Below, piece after piece: positions 1 through 11,077 of a DNA stretch of 64,000 bases (positions are counted from its first letter, which is position 1; the number at the start of each line of letters is the position of its first letter). Below the pieces are notes generated by a model. The model made no database searches, was not told the origin of the DNA, and worked only from the letters and a program-made list of their open reading frames with translations. The position numbers were made by a program, and so were the translations under genes. Source of the DNA: Selaginella moellendorffii. Taxonomy: Eukaryota; Streptophyta; Lycopodiopsida; Selaginellales; Selaginellaceae. The stretch is from contig NW_003314359.1 in the NCBI RefSeq assembly GCF_000143415.4, forward strand, positions 150,477 to 214,476, given 5' to 3'.

Positions 1-147
1 GAGATCTTGCATGGTTTCATGAAAGTTCTCTGCTCAAGTGCATTGATATAGGTAGCTGCTTAAGCAAACAAAAAGCTTTAACAAAAAGTTAGTCACTTTT
101 TTGTCTGTTCTTGGACGGCAACCTCTAGAACTGAATATACATAAAAC

Positions 148-1212
148 TTGAAACTAAGGGGTGTGATATGCCAAATGAATATGTTATACCGTGCTATTGC
201 AACTATGATTTTGATGTTACTTCTGTTGTGGGTTGTCCATGCCCCACCTAGTTACCCATACCACCCGCAGCCTCTTACAATCTTTCGCAGAAATATTCGG
301 GGGTTATCATTATCACGGTTTCGAACTGGTATGCGTCAGCTTGTTCAGCATATTTATCGTGTATACAGCGATAATCAACAAATTCAAGTAGGAGGGTCTA
401 TTTTAGATGTGTGGTTTGGCAACCACACCAGACTAAGGTTCAATTTGCACCTGAATGCGCCTTTAGCTGTAAATAATCAGTTTCTAATCTGTGTTGCTGA
501 TCCCTCAATCCCCTACATATTTCGTCCCATATATGTAAGGAATTCACTCTTTCGGATTGCTGCACAGATCTTCATGGATGCTGCTAGTGATCCAAATAGC
601 TTGACCTTCTGTGGATGCATACGCACGGAGTACTTGCATTTTGCAATCGACTATCAGCTTGTTGTCTACAATCATCGCACTTTATATGCAAAGAATTCAT
701 TTATGATTTATGGTAGCAATCTATATGTAAGGAATTCATCAGTGATTAATGGTGGCAGTTTATATACAAGGAGTTCGTCAATGATTATTACAGACGAAAC
801 TGATGGTGATCAAGGGAGCTGCTGGAGTTTCGAAAGCTCGCTTGTAGGGAGCCAGGCCAAGGTACCTGGATCTTATCTTCTACAAGGGAATAGTATCAAT
901 TCTTTGAATGGGCTCTACAGGTTGACTTTGCGTATAGATTGCAGATTAGCTCTAAGGAAAAAGAGTAACCACCAGGAAATCTGGGTGAGCAAACATGATT
1001 ATCATCCTTCTGCTGGATGCTACGCTATACAACAACAGGATGGAAATTTGGTTATCAAGGACAGTTACGGGAATGTTTTTTGGGCGGCTGGAGTGTATTG
1101 CAAGCCCCAACCAGATTGCATTGTGCTCTCTAGTGTTGTTGTGAGAGGAGAGGGAAATGTTTTCATCTATAACCTGGAGACTCGACAAATTTGGTGGCAG
1201 GCACTAAGTTGA
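148..1212 (+). CDS. Secreted bulb-type (mannose-binding) lectin-like protein
   Basis: This is a single-exon ORF of 354 codons. The N-terminus has a strongly hydrophobic stretch (about residues 14-30) that looks like a signal peptide; in-frame ATGs at 175 and 181 are equally good starts and would place the signal closer to the end. The last 120 residues resemble a bulb-type lectin fold: a run with Q-x-D-x-N-x-V spacing (QQDGNLVIK) is followed by a G-N-V-F-W strand. The usual final Tyr of the mannose pocket is Lys here, so sugar binding is uncertain. The middle (about residues 175-215) holds three near-repeats of the form LY-(A/V/T)-(K/R)-NSS. It is probably an extracellular lectin-like protein. 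Function is inferred from the C-terminal motif only. Confidence 0.6.
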   Translation: MKLRGVICQMNMLYRAIATMILMLLLLWVVHAPPSYPYHPQPLTIFRRNIRGLSLSRFRTGMRQLVQHIYRVYSDNQQIQVGGSILDVWFGNHTRLRFNLHLNAPLAVNNQFLICVADPSIPYIFRPIYVRNSLFRIAAQIFMDAASDPNSLTFCGCIRTEYLHFAIDYQLVVYNHRTLYAKNSFMIYGSNLYVRNSSVINGGSLYTRSSSMIITDETDGDQGSCWSFESSLVGSQAKVPGSYLLQGNSINSLNGLYRLTLRIDCRLALRKKSNHQEIWVSKHDYHPSAGCYAIQQQDGNLVIKDSYGNVFWAAGVYCKPQPDCIVLSSVVVRGEGNVFIYNLETRQIWWQALS

Positions 1213-1421
1213 ATAATGCTTGAATCCATAATAAACACACTAAACTTCCCATCTTTTAGTTTCCTGCTATCATAAGTTCACATGAAGCTTAACAATAAGG
1301 TGCATTGCTCCTTCGCTTTAAAGCTAAAATTAGAAATTCTGAAGAAAAGAAGATAACAAATTTTATGCCTTTTCCTGTTTTTTTCATGATAATAAAAAAT
1401 ATTAATTTACCTTTATACAAT

Positions 1422-3173
1422 CTATGAAGTAATGTTAAATAGCATTGTGCATGGCTCAGAGTCTTCGACTCTTTTGTGAGCCCCAATGTAATTTTGTTTG
1501 CCATACAACTCTGCAATGTATTGGAGAGCTCTTCTACAAAAAAATCGGCCTCCTCTGGGTATCTCCGGAGTGAACCTTTGCAGCCTGGAGTACTCCGACA
1601 GAAGGTGAAACATGTAATTGTATACCTGATCTATGTTAACTTGCTCTCGCATGAAAGCCTGTCCACTTCTCCCAATATTCTGTGCCTGGCAAAATCTCAA
1701 ATTTGATGGCGATGATCAGTGCTTTTCGTGATTAAAAACTATACATATATACCTCATGCGCGTGGGAGTTTCCCCAGTTGACCGCATCTCTCAAAGATTG
1801 GCACATCTCCTCCTCCTTTGAAGAGATTGGCATAAAGTGGATGTTTGGGAGCAAACCTTTTGTGAAGAACTCATCGTACTCCGAGTCCAAATAGAGCAAA
1901 GTGGAGCCACAAGCCATTTTATACTTGAGGCTCGCCGACCATGCTGCTCCCTCAGCATAGATGTTATACCTGAAAGTGGAACATTGGAAGAGCATTAGAA
2001 GAGCTTTCAAAGCTACAACAGAGGACTATAGCCGTGCCTTTGGTTGCACTGTTTGCACAACTTGGAGTTTGCGTATCCAACGTTGGCTTCAGCAATCCAG
2101 TTCTGTAATTGTACCATTGGACACGATCAGCTTAATAAAACTACCACGATCAAATGCTTACTTGGTCAAAGACAAGGGTGCCAAACTCGGTGGAGTTGCA
2201 TCGAGCCAGGAGATTTCTAAGCTTCCCCATTCTCAAATTCCCTTTCCAAAACGCAAGGGGCTGCCTCTTGTTCCATTCAACGTCCTGGGATCCCTGGAAT
2301 ATCTCCTGCGATTCTTGCTCCCAGGGACGAATGTTTACCTCCGGCCTAGCACGGATTTGTCAGAGAATATTTGTTTCTTTCAAAGAGAACAAACTTTAAA
2401 GCGGAGAAAAAAGACCTGACCCAAGAAAAAAGTACAATGAATGATCACGGCTTCACACCAAGTCAATCAGCCAATCAGACCGATTTCAATCGATCAGAAA
2501 ACTACAGGAAAATCTGGAATGCGACGACCAAACACAGATTTGCAAGAGAGAAGAGAAGAAAAATCTCTAAACCTTACCATCCCCAGAAGGAATAATCGGG
2601 AAAAGGGATGTCGAGGCTATGGCGATGGCTGCAATAGCTGAGAACCGGGGCCGGGGCGCCTCCATAGGATCCATCCCTGGGCACGATGGGCCGATCCTTG
2701 CAATTCAAGACAAACTCCACGTCGGGGACGCGATCGCCAAACCTTTCCAGCATCAGGAGCAAGCCCCAGAGCGAGAAGACGCTGCGGCTCTGCGGGCAAT
2801 CGCCGTACGCCCTGACGTACATCCGGCCGCCGAGGATCGCGACGCGCATTGACCCCAGCCGCTGCCGGCGATCCAGGCTCCGCCTCGTGATCCCAGTCGA
2901 TCGCCATGGGGCCAGGTGCTCTCGAATCCTCGCGAAATATCGCGGGCACGACACCGCACCGGCGCTGGCGTTGCGCGATCTTGGAGGCCGCCCGCGATCG
3001 CCGGGAGCATCGCCGGCGGAGCAATGGAGCGCCGCGGATTTGTGGAGCAGGCGCGCGAACCTGGAGAAGAAGAGGAGATCTTGGAGCTCGCTGACGCTAG
3101 AGAGGAGGAAAATCGCGACGAGGAGGAGGAGCGTGAGCGGGAGGACGGGAGAAGAGGAGCCCAAAATCTTCAT
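1422..3173 (-). CDS. CAP10/POGLUT-type protein O-glucosyltransferase
   Basis: Five exons (3173-2578, 2345-2162, 2102-2050, 1969-1753, 1685-1422) join in frame to give 437 residues. The start at 3173 puts a transmembrane or signal-anchor segment (residues 11-28) at the N-terminus; an in-frame ATG lies upstream at 3242. Exon 1 carries CPRYF, then FVLNCKDRPIV and the family hallmark FPDYSFWGW, whose last Trp codon is split by intron 1. Exon 2 continues with PEVNIRPWE and an FWKGN motif. Exon 4 has YAEGAAWSASLKY, ACGS and the EYDEFF region typical of plant CAP10/DUF821 enzymes related to Rumi/POGLUT1. These are Golgi or ER type II membrane glycosyltransferases using UDP-sugars; the plant acceptor is not known. 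It is head-to-head with PEAPOD, with 363 bp between starts. Confidence 0.82.
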
Positions 3174-3536
3174 TGAATGGCGAGAAAAAAAATTAAAAGG
3201 AGAACCATATGAAGCGGTGATGGACGGCCCAGATGTGTCCAATCGCCACGTAGGGAAGGGTACATGGCGTGTCGTTTGACAAGTAGGAATGGGTAAACAG
3301 CGTGTCGTCTACTAAAAACGGATATATCGGATATTCGGAATGGGCTGGACTGCCACGTGGCGCGCGGATCCCACTGTTGACGTGGCCGGTTTAAAGCCGC
3401 CCTAATTTTAATCTCTATGGATGCGCGCTTTCATCCTCGGCGAGCTCGTCTCCCCAATTCGGCGTCTTCTCGGCTCCGGCGGGGCGATTTCTAGGCTAAC
3501 ATCCCTTGCATTCTCCACAGCAGCATTGCGCCTTCC

Positions 3537-5142
3537 ATGGCGGCCTCGATTCTAGGTTGCGGTTCTAGCAATGGCGTCGCGGTCACCGGTAATCCTGCTC
3601 CAGCCGCGGCGGCCGAGGTGCCCGCGCCTCTCAGGCCGCTGGAGGAGCTCACGGAGCTGGATATCAGGCAGCTCACGCGGGAGGACTGTAGACGCTATCT
3701 CAAGGAACGGGGTAAGCTCGTGTGTCGCTTCTCTTCTTTGTGGGGAATTATTTTGATGGTTTTTCTTTGCTACTTGCTAGGAATGCGCAGGCCGTCTTGG
3801 AACAAGGCACAGGCGATCCAGCAAGTGCTGTCTTTGAGGAGTTTGCTTTGTCCTTCCAATCCGGTAGGCCCTTCCTCCAAGAACCCGGGAAGTGCCGCGA
3901 ACGTAAGCATATCGCGAATCCTTGGAAGTTTTTCTTTTTGAGTCCGAGAGATCCTTTTATTCTTCTTCTTTCCTTGCAGGCCCCTCCGGCTGAAGCAGCT
4001 GCTGCTGGTCACACCAAACAATTACTGGACAAGGTCTCTCAGCAAAGCATGCCAGATTCTTGTCCATCTAACAACGCCTCTGATCCTAGGCCGCTCGCCG
4101 GATGCTTTGGATCTCTTGCCCCGACGTTATCAGTTCTCAATCCCGATGCGAAACGTAACCCGCTGAGGTAGGCAAGTTTGCTTTGACAAGTAGTCTTACA
4201 CTACTCTTGGCTCTTTAGTTCTAAACCCGCGTCAACGACAAAGCCTCACAGTGCCCAGCTGACCATTTTCTACTCCGGTATTGTGAACGTGTACGACGAT
4301 GTCCCGCTTGACAAGGTCAGCGAAAGCGTGTTTGTTGCCATCGATTTTTTCAAAGCATGACATCAGTTTTAACAGGCACAAGCTATAATGCTTCTTGCCG
4401 CGAGTAAAACGTTTCACGTTCCGACAAGTTCAGTGCCTGGCCATCCGCCGTTTACTAGAGCAACCCAACAACAACAACAACAACGAGAGCTTAACCAACA
4501 AACCGAAGCCACGCTAAAGTACCCGATGCAGCACCAGCAAGCTCCTCAAATATATCTAAGCTCGGCTTCAGCTCTACCCGACGAAAGCTGCACGGAACCT
4601 GGTACTTGGTGTGCTTTTCTATGCAAGGATTTTTGTCTCCTGACCCTGAGCAGGGCTTCCACAGGTCAGAAGTGCATCGCTACAGAGATTCCTGGCTAAA
4701 CGACGAGACAGGTAAATCACAAAGAACCAAGCTCCTGTTGTCGTGATGCGGTAATAAAGCAATGTTCAGGTTGTCAGGGAATCCTTCCTCGTCTAGGCGG
4801 AACGACAGATCGAAAAAGCGGAGGTTCTCCCCGCCACCGCCACCGTTAACTTCGGCTTTGTTCCAGTTTCCTTCAAGTGCTAGAACATCGCAAGTTTTAA
4901 GATACTCCACTACTTCTACAACTACGATCACTACTGCCACTGCTACTGCCGCTACTACCACGGGTGCCACGAATGGTGGACAATGTTCCAATTCCAATCA
5001 AGCAAGCGAGAATGCAAGCAGCGATACCTCCGGTGGAAGCTCTGGAACGCCGGACACAAGCGACACAACAAGGGACAACGACAATGGACGAGTTTCCAAG
5101 GAAAATGGACGAGTGTCCACCACTTGTCTCGCAGCAACGTGA
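3537..5142 (+). CDS. PPD: PEAPOD-type TIFY transcriptional regulator
   Basis: Seven exons (3537-3711, 3781-3902, 3980-4167, 4219-4315, 4376-4601, 4654-4711, 4770-5142) give 412 residues. The N-terminal PPD domain is clear: LTELDIRQLTREDCRRYLKE followed by RRPSWNKAQAIQQVLSL. The TIFY/ZIM motif (LTIFYSG, then DDVPLDKAQAI) spans exons 4 and 5, and a Jas-like motif (ASLQRFLAKRRDR) is coded by exon 6. A polyglutamine run and a Thr/Ser-rich low-complexity tail follow. In Arabidopsis, PPD proteins bind NINJA/TOPLESS and KIX partners to restrict leaf meristemoid division; grasses lack them. The same nuclear co-repressor role is inferred here. Every exon junction keeps phase, including AG+G joining exons 6 and 7. 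Confidence 0.92.
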
Positions 5143-5411
5143 GAGCTCTTGTGAGAGCTCTTGTGGGGCAATCTCCCATCTTGCTTGGCCGAGAGTTTTT
5201 TTTTTTGTATATATAAGGTTTGGATTGGACTATTTTGTCTTTCTTCTTGGCTTCTTTGCATGAAAGAAGTGACTCAAACATAAAAGACGAAGAAAAGAAA
5301 GGGAGTTTTAAAGATGAATATCAGCTTACAAGTTCTACACGAGACAAAACTAGAAAAACGAACTACAACCAGTACCTGTGTAGCAATAGCAAGGCGCCCA
5401 GCAATGGCTGG
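5143..5411. other. Convergent 3' spacer, PEAPOD / tubby-like
   Basis: This spacer lies between two convergent genes. It holds a short direct repeat (GAGAGCTCTTGTG twice, from about 5141) and a T-run near 5197. No coding signal was seen. Confidence 0.5.
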
Positions 5412-6964
5412 CTACTCGCAAGCCAGCTTCGTATCAAAGCTGCTTAAACAGATAGCAAACGCCTGGAATGCCGAGAGGGGGTACCTGTAATCCATCGTAA
5501 ACATGTCCTTACCAATCTTCCCAAACTGGAGCAGGACTTTGTCCTGCTCGCCCTGGCAAACAGGAGCCGGAGGTTGATCCGCCGCTGCCACCAGCTGGAA
5601 GTTCTTCACGGAAGCAACAGTGACCCGGCCCCGGAAGTTGAGACACCAGCACTGGAGTTGATCGTGCCACCTGGGAGACTTGTTCTTGAGCACCAGAGGA
5701 TCGCCCTTCACGTACCGATCGCCGCCGCTGCTGCTCAAGCCGGGCTCGCCGACGGCGTCGTCGGCCACCGGGGCTGCGGCGCTGGGCTTTGCGGACATGA
5801 AGGTGAAGGAGGAGGAGTCGTCGGCGTGGTGGCCGGACAGCTCCGTGGACGCCGGTACTGCCATGCCTTCCGAGTCGGAGTCCATGGACACGGCACCGAC
5901 TGCGTGGAGAGTACACTGCATGCGCCTCGGACCCCTCGTACCCAGCACGTTGAGCTCGTAGGATATGTGCGCAACGTTGTAACTTCCCGCGGGGACCTTC
6001 GGGGACACCTGTTTTGCAGCAACTCGGCGGCCTGCACGATTTGTTGACGCGATCGCACCGCTGTGGGGCGGTTGTGTGTCGTAGATCGCGAACTTTGTGC
6101 CCAGGAAGTTTGACCTGTGATTAAAAACAACGTAAACACGCGGCGGAGGAAAACTTCAGTGCTACCTCAGCTTTCCAACGCAGCTGCTGCTGCCCCGAGA
6201 CATGTCCTCGGGGTCGATCGAGATGATGTAGTCAGTGCTGGTCGCCCGCCTCGACTTCCTTGCGGCCAGCAAGAATTTCCCGTTTTCCGTCAGTGCTGAG
6301 ACCACCAAACGCAAAAGACAATCTCAACCAACTTCGCGAGAGCTGTCCAGGAAAGAGAAGACATACTTGGTGTCAAGCCCAGGAACAGCCTGTATGTAGC
6401 AGTCGTCCTGTCCCGTTCGATGTAGCATTGAACTGTTGCATCCCTTGGCCCAGGCTACACAAACACAGAGACAAGCCACAAGTTCCAATCCAGCAAAGTT
6501 AGAATCGAGCAAACACTGGAAACAAAAAGGAAGAGAAGAAGAGACAATGCACAGAGTAAGGAATGAATTACCTGTTTGAGGGAGACTGGAAAGGTGAGCT
6601 TTCCAGAGAGCTCCGGGGACTTGACAAGCTCTTTGGTGATCTCCCTCCAGGTGCTACACACGGCAGCGCATGCAACCACGTTCTTCCGCGACGGCCACAC
6701 GTTGTCGCTCGACTCGAGCCTCTGGATGATGTCTCGCAGCAATTCCGGCGGCATGTTGGCCCAGCAGCTCTGCCGAGACATCTCATTCCTGTGATCCGGC
6801 GGCGCCGCTGGATCGCCACCGACAGAGGCGAGCGACGAGGAGCGAGACCTGTGGTGTGGCTGCTGCTGGGGCTGCGACAGCCTCACCTCGAAGCTCCGCC
6901 TGGAAATGCTGCCAATCCCGCCCTTGAGCTCCTGGATGTCCCGGATGAAATTCTTAAACGACAT
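5412..6964 (-). CDS. Tubby-like F-box protein (TLP)
   Basis: Four exons (6964-6572, 6454-6367, 6295-6166, 6114-5412) give 437 residues. The N-terminus [20 protein letters not shown] is that of plant TLPs. An F-box ([17 protein letters not shown], ending near [11 protein letters not shown]) follows, then the tubby domain: [28 protein letters not shown], and [10 protein letters not shown]. The C-terminal signature [16 protein letters not shown] is followed by [20 protein letters not shown] and ends in FDTKLACE. The length matches the family. TLPs tether to the plasma membrane through phosphoinositides and may act as SCF adaptors in ABA and stress signalling. A Ser/Asp-rich insertion, about 50 residues long, interrupts the tubby domain in exon 4, as in other plant TLPs. 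Confidence 0.95.
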
Positions 6965-7400
6965 TTCTCGCCCAGGCAGCTATAGATCCGTGAGATCTAC
7001 CCGCATTGCCAGCTTAGCGGCGCCACAGCGCGAGAATGTAGCTTGTCGCGCATGGATCTAGCGGCGCCGGCAAGAAATTACCTCCGTCCAGTCCGGCTGC
7101 GGGGCAGCGGGGCGGATTTCTCATCACAGCGCATGCGCCGGGCCACCGATCGAGCTGCTCGCCACTCCCCCGCTGCGCAAAAGCCCTAACCCTAATCCTC
7201 CAGCAATCCTCGCTTCACGCAGCAACCATAGCCATGGGCAAATGTTTTTCTTGACGCCCACTCCCGTTTGGTTTAAATCGCCCACGCCCTGTAAAAGAGG
7301 ACACAACAGAATGTACCACGCCGTACCAGAATATGCTTAAAAGAAACGCCGAAATATCCATTCCAAACGCGGGAGAGAATATTCCACCACCTGTTAACTC
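6965..7400. promoter_or_regulatory. Tubby-like promoter and CML 3' flank, with telo-boxes
   Basis: This 436 bp spacer contains two adjoining telomere-like boxes (CCCTAACCCTAA, about 7184-7195) roughly 220 bp upstream of the tubby-like start. Telo-boxes are known plant promoter elements of growth-linked genes. No other coding or RNA gene was seen. Confidence 0.5.
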
Positions 7401-8151
7401 CTATTCATTCCTGGCCATCATCATGTTCACAAATTCTTCGTAGTTTACTTGGCCGTCACCGTCGATGTCAGCGAGCTCGATCATCCGATCCAAATCCTTG
7501 TCAGTCAGGTCTTGGCCCATCGTCTTGAGCACATTCGAGAGCTGCGAAAAAAGATTTGGAGGATCCAATTAGCACGGAAGTTTGAGAAAGAAAAATCTGT
7601 CACGGAACCTCTGATGCCGAGATGAATCCGTTCTTATCCTTGTCGAAGTTCGCGAACGCTTCTCTCAATCTCACAGACGAATCTTCATCCTGTGGGGACA
7701 CTCCCAAAAGACGAAATTTTCAGTTTCCTCGTGAGCATATGGCTAAAGTTACCTTCATCTTTTTGGCTATTAACTCCATGAAGTATGAGATATCGACAGG
7801 GCAGGGATCGTCGCTTCCGGCAGTGACGCCGTCGATCATCTCTTGGAGCTCCTCCTGCGTGGCGTTGTAGCCCAGCGACGCGAGAGCCTTGCCCAATTCC
7901 TTCTTGCTCGTCTTTCTTCCTGGGATTCACAAAGTTTAGAAAAACGAATAAAACGAGCACGCCTTACCCTTTCTCTGCAGCAAGTCGAGCACATCCTGGA
8001 ACTCGCAAATCCCTTCCTGCTGCTGTGATCCGTAGCCTGGAGAAAAATCCGAGCTTGGAGAGGCGGCTTGAGTTGAGCTCGTTCGCTTCTGCTGCGGCGG
8101 AGGTCCCACCGTCTTCGACTTCTGCACCGAGTGGCCACCAGACTTCCTCAT
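7401..8151 (-). CDS. Calmodulin-like EF-hand protein
   Basis: Four exons (8151-7968, 7919-7753, 7689-7609, 7541-7401) give 190 residues. After a Ser/Gln-rich N-terminal region come four EF-hand units. The first two are degenerate: the EF1 loop lacks acidic ligands and EF2 carries an insertion ([12 protein letters not shown]). The last two are canonical Ca2+ loops, [12 protein letters not shown] and [12 protein letters not shown], the latter ending with [10 protein letters not shown]. This fits a plant CML Ca2+ sensor with two working sites in the C-lobe. Targets cannot be read from sequence. The first exon has no clear acylation or targeting signal. Confidence 0.9.
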
Positions 8152-8533
8152 TCCTCCCGCAGATAAGCGAGCAAGGAGCCTCTCTTATAGATCCCCTAAG
8201 CTTGCTGGGAAAGCTCTAAGAATTTCGCAAGGAAATCCTGGAAACGCAACTAAAAGAATGCTTAGTCGACGGTCCACTAGCGTAGCAATGGACCCTCAAG
8301 TTACGCCAGTAATACGGAACCTTCGCTTGTCGCGAAAAGTTGGCTGGATTGTCTAAGAAGAAAGTTGTTCACCGATAGCAAAACGTGTAAATCCAGTCGC
8401 GATCACGAGCATGCTCTTCGCCACAGCCAACTAAAACGAAGCATTAGTCGTGCAGAAAAAGAAAACTAAGTAGAGAAGAAGTGTGAGCTTCGACAAGTAA
8501 ACCGGTTAGAAGTAGAAAAGAAGTACCTTGTTC
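8152..8533. other. Spacer between CML and PPR genes
   Basis: This 382 bp stretch holds the CML promoter side and the PPR 3' flank. No ORF, RNA gene or repeat was recognised. Confidence 0.4.
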
Positions 8534-11077
8534 CTATGCCTTTCCTTGTGAGCTTCGACCGAAGGGATTGCGTTTCGTAAGTTTCATCTTTTCCATGAGT
8601 TCCTGCGCCTCGTGAACCTTCCCAGCTCTGGTCAACCCCCAAGCAAGCGTGTCATACGTTATCGCGTCGGGGGGACATCCCTTGGCGATCATCTCGGCGT
8701 ACAACCTGTGAGCTCCATCGAGTTGCTTGTGGTGGCACAGAGCTCTCAGCAAGGTGTTGTAAGTCACCACCGTCGGGTGACACCGTCTCTGTGCCATGCC
8801 CCGGAAGAGCTTGAACGCGTCCTCGAGCTTGTCCGCGCGGCAGAGGCTGTTGAGAAGGATGTTGTAAGTCACGACCGTCGGAGCGATCCCCTGTGTGACC
8901 ATCTGCTCCAGGAGCTTGTGCGCCTCGTCCACTCTCCGCACCTTGCAGAAACCATCGATGAGGCAGCTGTACGTCGCAACATTCGGAGTGACGCCTTTCT
9001 TCACCATGCCGTCCAGGACTTCGGCTGCTGCTTGCACCTTGCCCGACTTCGAAAGCCCGTCGATCAGAGTCGTGTACGTGACCACGTTTGGGACGCAGTT
9101 ACTGCGGACCATCTTGTCAAAAACGTCCTTCGCAGCGACCAGATCCTTCTTCTTGCAAAACCCGTCGATGAGAGTGTTGTAAGACACCTCCGTTGGAACG
9201 TATCCTTTCCCGGCCATCTCTTTGAACAGCTCGTAAGCCGTCTCGATCCGCCAGGCCTTGCAGAGGCCGTTGATCAGGGTGTTGTAAGTCACGACGTTGG
9301 GGTTGATCCGTTGCTTCACCATCTTCTCGAAAAGCAAGCGTGCCTCCTCCACTTTCTCCTCCTGGCAGAGTCCACTCAGGACAAAGTTGTATATGAAAGC
9401 ATCCGGCTTTATACCTCTCGTCGCCATCTCCTCCACAGTGGCCAGTGCATCGTCGATCCTCTTCGTCTTACACAGCCGCTCCACAATAGGCCCGTACGTG
9501 AGAGCGTCTGGAGGGGCGTAGCGTGCCATCTTCTCAATCAGCTCTCGAGCTTCTTCCACCCGGTTGAGCTTGCACAGCCAGTTGATAATCGTGCTGTAAG
9601 CGATGGCTTTCCGCTTGAATCGTTTTAGCCGCATCGTGTGAAGAAGCTTGTAAGCCTCGTCAAAGTTGCCGACTTTGCACAGGCACGAAATGAGGATGCC
9701 ATAGCCAGACGCTCGAAGCGTATACCCAGCCTCCACCATGCCCTGGTAAACTTCTTTCACTTGTTCCAAGCGTCCGGCTTTCGCAAAACCATCCGCGACA
9801 GTGTTGAAAGTTGCTGCTCCCGGTATAACTCGCCGAAGAGCCATCTCTTTGAGGAGAACAAGCCCGTCGTCGGGGTACCCCGCTTTGCAGAGTGACTCAA
9901 TGACGATCTCGTATACCTGGCTCTCGAAAACCATACCTTTCTCGAGCAGCAGTCGCAGGAGCTCGTTGGCGTCCCACGCTTGTATTCTGTGGCACACGTT
10001 CTGGAACACAACTGGTAACGTCGGCTCGAAGCCTCTCGCCTTCAATCTCTCAAGTGACCTCCAGAGCTCGGTGTCCGAAAATCCGAGTTCTCTCTCGGCA
10101 GCATGAACTTTGCGTTCCTGGAGCAGCACGCGGTCCCTTATCGTCCGAAGAGTGGACGCGTCCAAGGCAATGTCTCCTCCGGTGCTTAGCATGTCGAACA
10201 GAGCGTAGACCTCCGTGAGCGGCCTGGAAGATAAAATGCCCCCGACCAAGATACCGACGATCGTATCACCCACGGGATAGCCTCTATCCACCACCGTCTC
10301 GTAAATCTCAAACGCTTCCTCCACCATCTTTCTCTCGCAAAGAGCCACCATGACGACTCTCAAAGTCACCTCGTCCGGCCCGTGAGCATCAACCATCCAG
10401 CCAAAGTACCGAAGCACACTCTCCATCTTCTCGAGCTTGCAAAAGGCCTTGATGATAAACTTGAAGTCACTGGCAGGGAGCGTCGTTCGTCCTCGGGAAA
10501 CCACACTCTCAATCATCACCCGGGCGTTCTCCAGATCCCTGCTAGCCACGGAGCCCCGGATCATGATCGAGCAGATGGCCAAGTTCGGCCTCAAACCACT
10601 GTTGAAAAGCGGCCTCGCGACTCTGCCAACTTCCACGCTCAAGCCAGCCTTGAAGAGCACCGGGAAGAGGCAGTGGAGCGCTTGCCAGCTCCCACCGATG
10701 GAAGCTTTCTTCTCGGCCCATCTGTAGAATCCAAGCAGAGTCTCCGCGTCTACTCCAGTGTTGCGCTTTGCATTGCTCCACAGCACCGCGCTGACGACGT
10801 TGCTCGTTAGCCAAGGCTTCCCCTTCCTTCTTACTAAGAACTCTCTCTTTCCTCCTCCAGGCAAATCTTTCCTCTCTTCTTTGGAGATTTCTCCTGAGAT
10901 TTTCTTCCTTCCTTCTTCGTCGGCGGCTCTTCCTCTTCCTTCTTTTCGTCTTCCTTCGGAGAGGATCCCCTCGAGCTGCTGCTCCCAATCCCGCTGCTGG
11001 AGAATCTTCGTGACCTCGGAAGCCGTCAATTTATCCTTGAGCGTGATCCTCCACGATCTGCCGCTGCCTCTAACCAT
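8534..11077 (-). CDS. P-class pentatricopeptide repeat (PPR) protein
   Basis: This is an intronless gene of 847 codons. From about residue 150 to the end it consists of degenerate 35-residue PPR units. The C-terminal half is a regular array with the phrase VVTYNTLI-G-CK and E-M-KG-PN spacing, at least ten units in a row. No E, DYW or SMR domain follows, so it is P-class. The N-terminal ~100 residues are basic and Lys/Glu/Gly-rich, compatible with an organelle-targeting or linker region but without a clear cleavage site. P-class PPRs bind organellar RNA one base per repeat and stabilise, splice or process it. Specificity residues in the last units are mostly Asn at position 5. The antisense long ORF is a shadow. 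Confidence 0.93.
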   Translation of the reverse strand: MVRGSGRSWRITLKDKLTASEVTKILQQRDWEQQLEGILSEGRRKEGRGRAADEEGRKKISGEISKEERKDLPGGGKREFLVRRKGKPWLTSNVVSAVLWSNAKRNTGVDAETLLGFYRWAEKKASIGGSWQALHCLFPVLFKAGLSVEVGRVARPLFNSGLRPNLAICSIMIRGSVASRDLENARVMIESVVSRGRTTLPASDFKFIIKAFCKLEKMESVLRYFGWMVDAHGPDEVTLRVVMVALCERKMVEEAFEIYETVVDRGYPVGDTIVGILVGGILSSRPLTEVYALFDMLSTGGDIALDASTLRTIRDRVLLQERKVHAAERELGFSDTELWRSLERLKARGFEPTLPVVFQNVCHRIQAWDANELLRLLLEKGMVFESQVYEIVIESLCKAGYPDDGLVLLKEMALRRVIPGAATFNTVADGFAKAGRLEQVKEVYQGMVEAGYTLRASGYGILISCLCKVGNFDEAYKLLHTMRLKRFKRKAIAYSTIINWLCKLNRVEEARELIEKMARYAPPDALTYGPIVERLCKTKRIDDALATVEEMATRGIKPDAFIYNFVLSGLCQEEKVEEARLLFEKMVKQRINPNVVTYNTLINGLCKAWRIETAYELFKEMAGKGYVPTEVSYNTLIDGFCKKKDLVAAKDVFDKMVRSNCVPNVVTYTTLIDGLSKSGKVQAAAEVLDGMVKKGVTPNVATYSCLIDGFCKVRRVDEAHKLLEQMVTQGIAPTVVTYNILLNSLCRADKLEDAFKLFRGMAQRRCHPTVVTYNTLLRALCHHKQLDGAHRLYAEMIAKGCPPDAITYDTLAWGLTRAGKVHEAQELMEKMKLTKRNPFGRSSQGKA

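Noticed and set aside
1961-2419. A 152-codon plus-strand frame at the 5' part of the window.
   Set aside because: It is antisense to exons 2-4 of the CAP10/POGLUT gene and has no motifs of its own.
8612-9628. A 338-codon open frame on the plus strand.
   Set aside because: It is antisense to the PPR array; repeated PPR codons keep the opposite strand open. It shows no family motifs of its own.
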